Positions 1-6,433 of a stretch of DNA of 8,859 nucleotides are shown here, piece after piece. A program made the position numbers and the translations under genes. This stretch comes from Bacteroidales bacterium (GTDB lineage Bacteria; Bacteroidota; Bacteroidia; Bacteroidales; UBA7960). Location: assembly GCA_007130545.1 (NCBI GenBank), contig SLSG01000265.1, forward strand, positions 1 to 8,859. Reading direction: 5' to 3'. Every line of letters begins with the position of its first letter. Positions within the stretch are counted from its first letter, which is position 1. The notes beneath the pieces were generated by a model. It did no database searches, had not been told where the DNA came from, and saw only the letters and a list, made by a program, of their open reading frames with translations.

Positions 1-746
1 ATCAACAGGGGTTTGCCTGTCTGAACGACTTTTTCAAGAACCGGGAGGAAGTCCTTCATCGTGCTGATCTTCTTGTCGTGGATCAGGATGTAGGGATCTT
101 CGTAAACCACTTCCATCTTGTCAGTGTCTGTCACAAAATAGGGGGAAATGTATCCGCGGTCAAACTGCATCCCCTCAACCACCTTTACGCTGGTTTCGGT
201 ACCCTTGGCTTCTTCGATGGTGATGACACCTTCTTTTTTCACCTTGCTCATGGCTTCGGCGATCAGGGCGCCGATGGAATGGTCGTTATTGGCAGAAATG
301 GTGGCAACCTGTTCGATCTTGTCGGTGCTGTCGCCAACTTCCTTGGACTGCTTGCGCAGGTGGTCGATGACCAGCTGAACGGCCTTGTCAATGCCGCGTT
401 TCAGGTCCATCGGGTTGGCACCGGCAGTCACGTTCTTCAAGCCGTGGTTGTAAATGGACTGTGCGAGTACGGTCGCGGTGGTGGTGCCGTCACCGGCCAC
501 ATCGGCGGTTTTGCTGGCCACTTCCTTCACCATCTGGGCGCCCATGTTCTCCACGGCGTCTTCCAGTTCAATTTCCTTGGCCACGGTCACTCCATCCTTG
601 GAAATGAGCGGTGCACCGAATTTTCTGTCAATAATCACGTTGCGGCCTTTGGGACCAAGGGTCACCTTTACCGCATTGGAAAGTTTGTCCACCCCGATCT
701 TCAGGGCGTTCCTTGCTTCCAGGTTGAATAGAATTTCTTTTGCCAT
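1..746 (-). CDS. groEL: Chaperonin GroEL, N-terminal part (3' end outside window)
   Basis: This is the 60-kDa chaperonin, which folds proteins in the cytosol inside a double ring capped by GroES, driven by ATP hydrolysis. About 248 of the usual roughly 545 residues are present, and the gene runs off the left edge. The start is the ATG at 746-744, giving MAKEILFN. Visible hallmarks are the nucleotide-binding segment VTLGPKGRNV (about residues 28-37), the ATPase motif GDGTTT (85-90, whose Asp corresponds to E. coli Asp87), and the apical-domain entry segment EGMQFDRGYISPYF (191-204). It lies 49 nt downstream of groES, so the two are surely co-transcribed. No Shine-Dalgarno is visible; the leader is A-rich, as is common in Bacteroidota. 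The reading frame is intact throughout. Identity is close to certain from the sequence alone. Confidence 0.98.
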   Translation of the reverse strand, partial: MAKEILFNLEARNALKIGVDKLSNAVKVTLGPKGRNVIIDRKFGAPLISKDGVTVAKEIELEDAVENMGAQMVKEVASKTADVAGDGTTTATVLAQSIYNHGLKNVTAGANPMDLKRGIDKAVQLVIDHLRKQSKEVGDSTDKIEQVATISANNDHSIGALIAEAMSKVKKEGVITIEEAKGTETSVKVVEGMQFDRGYISPYFVTDTDKMEVVYEDPYILIHDKKISTMKDFLPVLEKVVQTGKPLL

Positions 747-795
747 AATATGCTATCGTTTTTGTTTTAATAATAATCCCTTAATGATTCCTGCC

Positions 796-1074
796 TTAAA
801 TAACCGCATAAATATCCGACTCCCTCATGATGAGATAGTCTGTGCCATCGACGGACAATTCGGTGCCGGCATATTTGCCGTATAGCACCATATCACCAAC
901 CTTAACAGTCATGGGTTCGTCCTTTTTCCCTTCTCCGACTGCAATGACTTTGCCCTTCATGGGTTTTTCCTTGGCTGTGTCGGGAATGATGATGCCGCCA
1001 GCGGTTTTTTCTTCGGCCTGTGCAGGCTCAACCAATACGCGATCTGCTAAAGGTTTGATGTTGATTTTTGCCAT
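796..1074 (-). CDS. groES: Co-chaperonin GroES
   Basis: The 92-residue product is the 10-kDa lid of the GroEL folding chamber. It starts MAKINIKPLADRVLV, matching the family's N-terminal strand. The mobile loop that docks on GroEL is at about residues 20-36 (EEKTAGGIIIPDTA, with hydrophobic GGIII as the contact). The barrel segment GKVIAVGEGK follows at about 41-50, and the C-terminus ends YLIMRESDIYAVI, typical of GroES. Length is normal (family about 90-100). It is the first gene of a groES-groEL operon. The 183 bp upstream, shared with the end of secG, must hold its promoter. I find no CIRCE element (TTAGCACTC-N9-GAGTGCTAA) there, so HrcA control is not indicated. Other repeats in that interval are listed separately. 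Confidence 0.98.
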   Translation of the reverse strand: MAKINIKPLADRVLVEPAQAEEKTAGGIIIPDTAKEKPMKGKVIAVGEGKKDEPMTVKVGDMVLYGKYAGTELSVDGTDYLIMRESDIYAVI

Positions 1075-1200
1075 TTTTTCTGGATTTATTTGTTAGACAA
1101 TTTGGGTTTTCTGTTGGTCCCGGTTTAGCTTTCACAATTTGTGCCAAAGGGGATAAAGCGGGTGATTCCCGACAAATTAGCATGAATAGGGTCTGGGTAC
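1075..1200 (-). promoter_or_regulatory. groES-groEL upstream region
   Basis: These 126 bp between the secG terminator and the groES start must contain the groESL promoter. I see no CIRCE element and no clean TAnnTTTG. Two weak candidates are present. One is a near-match at 1180-1169 (minus strand CTAATTTGTCGG). The other is a sigma-54-like TGGCAC with poor -12 bases at about 1146-1132, overlapping the small palindrome CACAA-T-TTGTG (1133-1143). Neither is convincing alone. Confidence 0.45.
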
Positions 1201-1247
1201 AAAAAAAAAGTGTCAGACTGGTATGCCAATCTGACACTATTTGTCGG
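1169..1247. repeat. Outer inverted repeat flanking the secG terminator
   Basis: The left arm CCGACAAATTAG (1169-1180) and right arm CTATTTGTCGG (1237-1247) are inverted copies differing by one inserted base. They enclose the terminator palindrome (1209-1238) and its T-tract, and the right arm overlaps the palindrome's last two bases. Function unknown. Confidence 0.6.
1201..1238 (-). terminator. Rho-independent terminator after secG
   Basis: Read on the minus strand, a 9-bp perfect stem (AGTGTCAGA/TCTGACACT, at 1238-1230 and 1217-1209) is followed directly by nine T's (1209-1201 region). The inner bases continue the symmetry (TGG/CCA, with one mismatch before them), so the whole 30 bp is nearly palindromic. 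It begins 19 nt past the secG stop, the right place to end the activator-lptE-TPR-secG transcript before groES. On the plus strand the hairpin lacks a T-tract, so it is one-directional. The same palindrome could also bind a protein; see findings. Confidence 0.8.
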
Positions 1248-1257
1248 ATGCTGCTGG

Positions 1258-1617
1258 TTAGTCTTCCGGGGTCTCGGGAACCTCAGGCTCCTGGACGCCT
1301 TCGGTCGGACGCTGCAGGTCCACCGGGGGAACGCCCGTGGCAGGGGTAAGGTCTCGGATCTCGCTCTGAACGGCGGGACCGACCTGTGCACGGGGAATGA
1401 CGAAGGTGGATGTCAGTGTAAGGGCAAGCAGCACAATGGCCAGGGTCCAGGTGGCCTTTTCAAGAAAGTCGGTTGTTTTCCTCACGCCCATCACCTGGTT
1501 GCTCGCAGAGAAATTGGATGCGAGTCCACCGCCCTTTGAGTTCTGGACCAGAACGATCAGCACCAGCAGGATACAGGTGATAAGAATTAAAACGGAAATT
1601 AATACGTATGCGCCCAT
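1258..1617 (-). CDS. secG: Preprotein translocase subunit SecG
   Basis: SecG is the small inner-membrane partner of SecYE that assists SecA-driven protein export. The 119-residue product has two hydrophobic segments (about residues 3-24 and 57-77). Between them is the family signature: VLVQNSKGGGLASNF (about 22-36) followed by TDFLEKATW (49-57). After the second membrane helix comes a tail of about 40 residues, rich in Pro, Glu and Val and ending in PETPED. It is presumably periplasmic and disordered, and longer than in E. coli SecG (110 residues in total). The ATG at 1617 lies only 4 nt after the stop of the TPR-like gene, so the two are probably translationally coupled. A hairpin with a U-tract starts 19 nt after its stop codon and probably ends the transcript. 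Confidence 0.95.
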   Translation of the reverse strand: MGAYVLISVLILITCILLVLIVLVQNSKGGGLASNFSASNQVMGVRKTTDFLEKATWTLAIVLLALTLTSTFVIPRAQVGPAVQSEIRDLTPATGVPPVDLQRPTEGVQEPEVPETPED

Positions 1618-1621
1618 TATT

Positions 1622-2242
1622 TTAAGTGTTTTTCAGGTCTTCTATTTTTTTTGCAAAGTAACTGCTTTTTTCCGGAAAATTCAAACTTAATTTTTCGTAA
1701 ACCCTTATGGCCTTTTCCCTTTGGCCCTGCCGGGCCAGAACCTCCGCAAGGGTTTCACTTACCAGGTCTTCAGGTTCCTCCAGGGCTTCAGCCCCAATGG
1801 TTTCTTCATTAGGGGCAGCTTTTCCCGGCTCGATCCGGGGGTTTGCACTCAAAAAGCGGTCAATGATCTCCTGTTGCTTTCTGATGTGGGAGGGACGGGC
1901 TGCCGGCTGACCGGGGGAGCCGTCGGCATCTCCGGCGGGCCCGTCAGAAAGAACCTCGCCATGGGCAGGTGGTCTGACAGTTTGCGACCCGGCCCCGGCG
2001 GGGAGTTCCTCCGGGGATTCGTCTGCAATGAAAGCCTGGAACCTTTTGCGGTCAGTGGAATATGCTAGTGCGCGGTTCAACTGCTTTCCATAGGGGTCCC
2101 TGTTCAGGAGCAGCAGGTTGCGGGCCAAAAGAATCTGGGAGGGCTGGCAGTAAGGGTACCGCTCACAAAAGGCTGCAAGTTCTTCGGCGGTGGACCCGTC
2201 CAATGGCTTGTCCCTGTTTACAAGGGTAATTAACAGGTTCAT
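1622..2242 (-). CDS. TPR-like protein of unknown function
   Basis: This 206-residue protein has no signal peptide or membrane segment and is probably cytosolic. The N-terminal part (about residues 1-75) is helical and contains FCERYPYCQPSQILLARN, a pattern I associate with Bacteroidota proteins encoded just before secG. The middle (about 76-130) is rich in Gly, Pro, Ala and Asp and looks like a disordered linker. The C-terminus (about 160-200) fits one tetratricopeptide-like helical hairpin (LAEVLARQGQREKAIRVYEKL then NFPEKSSYFAKKI), suggesting protein binding. It is flanked by lptE (61 nt upstream, containing a tandem repeat) and secG (4 nt downstream). The tight spacing hints at a role near the envelope or export machinery, but that is context only. 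I know of no assigned function. Confidence 0.8.
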   Translation of the reverse strand: MNLLITLVNRDKPLDGSTAEELAAFCERYPYCQPSQILLARNLLLLNRDPYGKQLNRALAYSTDRKRFQAFIADESPEELPAGAGSQTVRPPAHGEVLSDGPAGDADGSPGQPAARPSHIRKQQEIIDRFLSANPRIEPGKAAPNEETIGAEALEEPEDLVSETLAEVLARQGQREKAIRVYEKLSLNFPEKSSYFAKKIEDLKNT

Positions 2243-2254
2243 CGTTTTTTTTCC

Positions 2255-2288
2255 CTTTGTTGGTTTATCCGCTTTGTTGATTTATCCG
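2255..2288. repeat. Two tandem 17-bp repeats between lptE and the TPR-like gene
   Basis: CTTTGTTGGTTTATCCG (2255-2271) is followed immediately by CTTTGTTGATTTATCCG (2272-2288), differing at one base. Together they fill most of the 61-nt spacer between the lptE stop and the next start on the minus strand. On the coding strand each unit reads CGGATAAAYCAACAAAG. The role is unknown: it may be a recent duplication, a protein site or an unstructured translation leader. Confidence 0.85.
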
Positions 2289-2303
2289 TCCTTTGGCTGC
2301 GCC

Positions 2304-2852
2304 CTACCAATTAACGACAGCCGCATTAAAAATGTCTTCAACCAGGGCTTCGTTGATGATGTCAATGGCTTCATTTTCTATCTGGGAGAGGCTGATCTCT
2401 GCCGCATAATCGTAGAAGCGCGAGAAATTTCTTTCAAAATCGGTTCGCGAATCAAACTCGTTGATGAATCGGACCCTTACCGTAATGGTAAGCCGGTTCA
2501 GAGCGGCCCGGTCATCCCCGGCAATGGCCGTTGGTTGGGTGTTGTACCCGATGATACTGCCTTCAAAGTGCAAATCTCCATTGTCTTCCACCAGACGCAG
2601 GTTGGTCTGACGCTGGAATTTATCCTGCAGGGACTCGGTAAACCGCTGGCTAAGCGTGGGCTGTACCAGGGGGGCATCGTTGGGGAAAAAGGCCACGGAA
2701 ATGGTTCGGGCCTCCGGGGGTATGCTGGCGCCCGTAAATGAATATACCCCGCAGGCGCTGAGGGAGACCAGCATGGCGGCAACGACCAGCCACTGCCCCA
2801 GCTTACAGTGTCCTTTGTATTGAATGGCCGTATTCATATGTTGCGTGTTCAT
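2304..2852 (-). CDS. lptE: LPS assembly lipoprotein LptE
   Basis: LptE is the outer-membrane lipoprotein that plugs the LptD barrel and helps insert lipopolysaccharide into the outer leaflet. The 182-residue product has a lipoprotein signal peptide: a basic start, a hydrophobic stretch WLVVAAMLVS, then the lipobox LSAC with the lipidated Cys at residue 34. The mature start CGVYSFTGASIPPEA and the segment TLSQRFTESLQDKFQRQT followed by GDLHFEGSIIGY match Bacteroidota LptE as I know it. The frame stays open upstream to 3152, but that extension lies inside the activator gene and gives a basic, low-quality sequence with no signal peptide. The ATG at 2852, 19 nt after the activator stop, is therefore the better start. 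A second in-frame ATG at 2837 is possible. Gene order suggests co-transcription with the activator. Confidence 0.92.
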   Translation of the reverse strand: MNTQHMNTAIQYKGHCKLGQWLVVAAMLVSLSACGVYSFTGASIPPEARTISVAFFPNDAPLVQPTLSQRFTESLQDKFQRQTNLRLVEDNGDLHFEGSIIGYNTQPTAIAGDDRAALNRLTITVRVRFINEFDSRTDFERNFSRFYDYAAEISLSQIENEAIDIINEALVEDIFNAAVVNW

Positions 2853-2871
2853 TTTCCGGTAATTAAACGGA

Positions 2872-4119
2872 TTATTCGCCAATATCGTATTCCTTGATCT
2901 TGCGGTACAGTGTGCGCTCTGAAATGCCCAGTTCCCGGGCGGCCTTCTTCCTGCGGCCTCCATGTCTTTGCAGGGCCTTGGAAATGAGGTCCTTTTCCCT
3001 GTCATGCAGCGAAAGGTTCTCTTCCTCATACTCCATGGTATCTTCCTCGTAGTTTTCCACCACCTGGTGGTGCTCATCGGCATCCGCTTTCCGGAGGGCA
3101 TCTTCACCCTGATAAACCTGTGGCAAGTCCCGGTCCTGATAAAGCTTTTCAATCAAATGGGAGTACTCCTCCTGGAAGCCACGGCTGACCTGCCCGTTTT
3201 TCATAATTTCAGAGACTACCTTCTTCATGTCGTTGATGTCGCGCTTCATCTCGAACAGCAGCTTGTAGAGGATCTCCCTCTCACTCAGTCCGCCTGCACT
3301 TTCTGCATCCCGGAGCAAAACCGGCAACCTGCTGCCGGTCTCCCCGGGCAGGTATTTAAGAATGATGCCGGAGTTGGCCAGCCTTTCCTTTTCCAGGACG
3401 GAGATCTGTTCGGCCAGGTTCTTAAGCTGCCTGACATTGCCTGACCACCGGTGGTTAAGCAGCAGATCCTCTGCATCCTGGGTCAGCTGCAGGGGCGGCA
3501 TGCGGTATCTTTCCGCAAAATCAGATGAGAACTTCTTAAACAACAGGATAATGTCTTCCTTCCTTTCCCTGAGGGGCGGTACGTAAATCGGGACGGTGTT
3601 GAGCCGGTAGTAAAGGTCCTCCCGGAACCTGCCACCCGAAATGGCTTCCTGCAGGTCTATATTGGTGGCACCAACGACACGGACATTGGTTTTTTGCACT
3701 TTGGAAGCACCCACTTTTATAAACTCCCCGGATTCCAGCACCCGCAACAACCTTACCTGGGTAAGCAATGGCAACTCCGCCACCTCATCCAGGAAGATGG
3801 TTCCCCCGTCGACCACTTCAAAATAACCTTTCCGCGCCTCATGTGCACCGGTAAAAGATCCCTTTTCATGACCAAACAGCTCGGAGTCAATGGTGCCTTC
3901 GGGTATGGCGCCGCAGTTCACGGCAATGTACGGTCCGTGCTTGCGGGGGCTGAGGTAGTGAATAATCTTGGGAAACACTTCCTTCCCTGTGCCGCTTTCG
4001 CCATTCACAAGCACGGTAATGTCTGTAGGGGCAACCTGTCGTGCCACGTCGATGGCCCGGTCAAGCTTTTGGGAGTGCCCGATTATGCCAAAACGCTGCT
4101 TTATGGATGCAATATCCAT
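2872..4119 (-). CDS. Sigma-54-dependent transcriptional activator (AAA+ plus Fis HTH), no N-terminal sensor domain
   Basis: This 415-residue protein is a bacterial enhancer-binding protein that would use ATP hydrolysis to open promoters bound by RpoN holoenzyme. The AAA+ domain starts almost at the N-terminus (FGIIGHSQKL at 10-19). It has Walker A GESGTGKE (40-47), a sigma-54-contact loop GSFTGA (87-92, usually GAFTGA), Walker B with FLDE (109-112), ATN (151-153), the arginine region GGRFREDLYYRLN (162-174) and sensor II WSGNVRQLKN (225-234). A charged linker of about 110 residues (262-372) precedes a Fis-type helix-turn-helix (376-411, ARELGISERTLYRKIKEY). There is no receiver, GAF or PAS domain, so it resembles PspF in layout. 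The frame is open up to 4266, but the start at 4119 (MDIASIKQRFG) begins at the domain edge and avoids a Cys/Trp-rich extension. Its target genes are unknown. Confidence 0.93.
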   Translation of the reverse strand: MDIASIKQRFGIIGHSQKLDRAIDVARQVAPTDITVLVNGESGTGKEVFPKIIHYLSPRKHGPYIAVNCGAIPEGTIDSELFGHEKGSFTGAHEARKGYFEVVDGGTIFLDEVAELPLLTQVRLLRVLESGEFIKVGASKVQKTNVRVVGATNIDLQEAISGGRFREDLYYRLNTVPIYVPPLRERKEDIILLFKKFSSDFAERYRMPPLQLTQDAEDLLLNHRWSGNVRQLKNLAEQISVLEKERLANSGIILKYLPGETGSRLPVLLRDAESAGGLSEREILYKLLFEMKRDINDMKKVVSEIMKNGQVSRGFQEEYSHLIEKLYQDRDLPQVYQGEDALRKADADEHHQVVENYEEDTMEYEEENLSLHDREKDLISKALQRHGGRRKKAARELGISERTLYRKIKEYDIGE

Positions 4120-4150
4120 GATTTCTTGCCAATTTGTCAGTTTATTGTCG

Positions 4151-4158
4151 CAAAGGTA
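4151..4158 (-). promoter_or_regulatory. Putative -7 promoter element for the activator operon
   Basis: On the minus strand this reads TACCTTTG, an exact match to the Bacteroidota TAnnTTTG -7 motif. It lies 31 nt before the activator start at 4119. No TTTG -33 element sits at the usual distance, so strength is uncertain. Confidence 0.6.
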
Positions 4159-4194
4159 ATGCTTTAATACCAATTTATAAAAGCCAACAATGCT

Positions 4195-4202
4195 TACCTT
4201 TG
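4195..4202 (+). promoter_or_regulatory. Putative -7 promoter element for metG
   Basis: TACCTTTG exactly matches the TAnnTTTG -7 motif and lies 33 nt before the metG ATG. A second match, TATTTTTG at 4218-4225, lies only 10 nt from the ATG and would give a very short leader. No clear -33 TTTG is seen for the first. Confidence 0.6.
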
Positions 4203-4235
4203 CAAGTCCAACCATTATATTTTTGACTGCAGACC

Positions 4236-6323
4236 ATGCCTGATATAACCAACAACAAAAAAGCATTCAAGCGCTATACAATCACCTCTGCACTGCCTTA
4301 TGCCAACGGCCCGCTGCATATCGGCCACCTGGCCGGCGTGTATGTCCCGGCCGATATTTATGCCCGTTACTTGCGGCTGAAAGGGGAGGATGTAGTGTTT
4401 ATCGGAGGCAGTGATGAACATGGGGTTCCCATCACCATCAAGGCAAGGCAGGAGCAAACCAGTCCGCAGGCCATCGTGGACCGTTACCATGCCCTGATCA
4501 GGGATTCCTTTAAAAAGTTCGGGATATCCTTTGATGTATACAGCCGCACTTCAGCTGCCATTCACCATGAAACGGCATCGGCCTTTTTCCGGAAGCTATA
4601 TGACAACGGAAAGTTCCTGGAGAAGGAAACAGAACAGTATTTTGATGCCGAGAACCAGCAGTTCCTGGCTGACCGTTACATCACTGGCCACTGTCCGCAT
4701 TGCAGCTATGATAAGGCTTATGGAGACCAGTGTGAAAACTGCGGCACCTCGCTCAGTCCGACCGATCTGATCAATCCCCGCTCCGTACTCAGTGGCAACA
4801 AACCTGTGATGAAGAAGACCAGGCACTGGTACTTGCCGTTGGACCAGTATGAACCGATGCTGCGCAAGTGGATACTGGAAGACCATAAGCATGACTGGAA
4901 GCCCAACGTATACGGGCAATGCAAATCATGGATAGACCAGGGCCTGCAGGCCCGTGCCGTGACCCGGGACCTGGACTGGGGCGTAAAGGTTCCGGTCGAG
5001 GGAACAGAAGGAAAGGTTTTGTATGTATGGTTCGACGCCCCCATCGGCTATATTTCCGCCACCCGGGAGTGGGGGGAGGAGAAAGGCATTGACTGGGAAA
5101 AGTACTGGAAAGATCCGGAATCCAAACTGGTACACTTTATTGGCAAGGACAACATCGTTTTTCACTGCATCATTTTCCCCTGCATGCTGCATGCGGAAGG
5201 CTCCTATATCCTTCCTGAGAACGTGCCTGCCAATGAATTCCTGAACCTGGAGGGGGATAAAATTTCCACCTCTCGTAACTGGGCGGTCTGGCTGCATGAA
5301 TACCTGGAAGCCTTCCCCGGCAAACAGGATGTGCTTCGTTATGTGCTTTGCTCGGCTGCACCGGAGACCAAAGACAACGATTTCACCTGGAAAGACTTCC
5401 AGGCTCGTAACAACGGGGAGCTGCTGGCAGTATTCGGCAACTTCGTGAACCGCACCCTCGTGCTCACCCACAAATATTTTGATGGCAAGGTACCTGCCGT
5501 GGAAGGCTCGCCCGAAGATCCCAGGCTTTTGGAATCGGACCAGCAGGCGCTGGATGCCCTTGCAGGTTTTCCCGGAAAGATCATGCATAGCCTGGACAAC
5601 TATCGCTTCCGGGAGGCCCTGGGGGAATTGATGAACCTGGCGAGGCTGGGGAACAAATACCTGACGGAGGCCGAACCCTGGAAACTGTTCAAAGAGCATC
5701 CCGAAAGGGTCCGGACCATACTGAACGTTTCCCTGCAGATCTGCGCCAGCCTGGCGGTGCTGTGTGAACCATTCCTGCCGTTCACGGCTGAAAAGCTGAA
5801 GAAAATGCTACAACTGGAGTTTGCCGGATGGGCCCGGGCCGGACAAGCAGGCTTGCTTCAGCCCGGCCACCAGATTGACCAGCCGAGCCTGCTGTTTGAA
5901 AAAATCGAAGACAGCCAGATTGAGCAGCAGGTCAAAAAACTTCTGAACACCAGGGAGCGCAATGCCGCAAACGAACAATCGGCTGAGCCCTTGAAACCGG
6001 CCATCAGTTTTGATGACTTTTCCCGTTTGGATATTCGCGTGGCCACAGTGCTGGCCGCAGAAAAGGTTCCAAAAACGAAAAAGCTGCTGAAACTACAGGT
6101 CGATACCGGTGTTGATCAACGTACGCTGGTCTCCGGAATAGCCGGCGTATACGAGCCAGCCGACCTTATTGGGAAAAGGGTGGTTGTGCTGGCCAACCTG
6201 GAGCCCAAAACCATCAAGGGAATAGAGTCGCACGGAATGGTGCTGATGGCCGAAGATCCGGAGGGCGACCTGGCTTTCATTGCCCCGGAAAAGGATTTCC
6301 CTGACGGTAGCATAATCAGTTGA
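4236..6323 (+). CDS. metG: Methionyl-tRNA synthetase with C-terminal tRNA-binding domain
   Basis: The enzyme charges tRNA-Met with methionine in the cytosol. The 695-residue product has all class I MetRS marks. The HIGH motif is at residues 28-31 (PLHIGHLAG). Zinc-knuckle cysteines are at 153, 156, 166 and 169 (CPHC...CENC). The methionine-pocket region is YVWFDAPIGYISA (263-275), and the KMSKS loop appears as KISTS (342-346). The C-terminal 105 or so residues (from about 590, DDFSRLDIRVATVLAAEKV) form an EMAP/Trbp111-like tRNA-binding domain that also supports dimer formation. Length is normal for Bacteroidota MetRS. The ATG at 4236 is the only sensible start, with no visible Shine-Dalgarno. 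It is divergent from the sigma-54 activator over a 116-bp shared upstream region. Confidence 0.98.
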   Translation: MPDITNNKKAFKRYTITSALPYANGPLHIGHLAGVYVPADIYARYLRLKGEDVVFIGGSDEHGVPITIKARQEQTSPQAIVDRYHALIRDSFKKFGISFDVYSRTSAAIHHETASAFFRKLYDNGKFLEKETEQYFDAENQQFLADRYITGHCPHCSYDKAYGDQCENCGTSLSPTDLINPRSVLSGNKPVMKKTRHWYLPLDQYEPMLRKWILEDHKHDWKPNVYGQCKSWIDQGLQARAVTRDLDWGVKVPVEGTEGKVLYVWFDAPIGYISATREWGEEKGIDWEKYWKDPESKLVHFIGKDNIVFHCIIFPCMLHAEGSYILPENVPANEFLNLEGDKISTSRNWAVWLHEYLEAFPGKQDVLRYVLCSAAPETKDNDFTWKDFQARNNGELLAVFGNFVNRTLVLTHKYFDGKVPAVEGSPEDPRLLESDQQALDALAGFPGKIMHSLDNYRFREALGELMNLARLGNKYLTEAEPWKLFKEHPERVRTILNVSLQICASLAVLCEPFLPFTAEKLKKMLQLEFAGWARAGQAGLLQPGHQIDQPSLLFEKIEDSQIEQQVKKLLNTRERNAANEQSAEPLKPAISFDDFSRLDIRVATVLAAEKVPKTKKLLKLQVDTGVDQRTLVSGIAGVYEPADLIGKRVVVLANLEPKTIKGIESHGMVLMAEDPEGDLAFIAPEKDFPDGSIIS

Positions 6324-6415
6324 TCCCGGCCGGCACATTTTGATTCAGGCTAAAAAATCATTCAGTATAGTCTATTTTTTTTCCGTTTGATGCATAAAAC
6401 AACGGAAATCTTCAT

Positions 6416-6423
6416 TATCTTTG
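6416..6423 (+). promoter_or_regulatory. Putative -7 promoter element for tRNA-Arg
   Basis: TATCTTTG exactly matches the TAnnTTTG motif and ends 10 nt before the first base of the tRNA, the right distance for transcription to start at or just before it. A TTTG at 6386-6389 is 26 nt upstream of the motif, somewhat farther than the usual -33 spacing. Confidence 0.65.
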
Positions 6424-6433
6424 CATGCCGTTT

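Noticed and set aside
78..731. Plus-strand open frame of 217 codons
   Set aside because: It lies wholly antisense to groEL, whose frame is unmistakable. The predicted protein has shadow composition rich in Gly, His and Phe.
1075..1257. CIRCE/HrcA operator upstream of groES
   Set aside because: No TTAGCACTC-N9-GAGTGCTAA or close variant is present; the palindromes there have a different sequence.
2853..3152. A 100-residue N-terminal extension of LptE
   Set aside because: It overlaps the activator's C-terminal coding region in another frame, is rich in Arg and Trp, and would bury the signal peptide and lipobox.
4120..4266. A 49-residue N-terminal extension of the activator
   Set aside because: It would run across the divergent promoter region and into metG, and is unlike any AAA+ activator N-terminus. 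The ATG at 4119 begins at the domain edge.
4926..5699. Minus-strand open frame of 257 codons
   Set aside because: Antisense to the middle of metG, whose motifs continue through the whole region.
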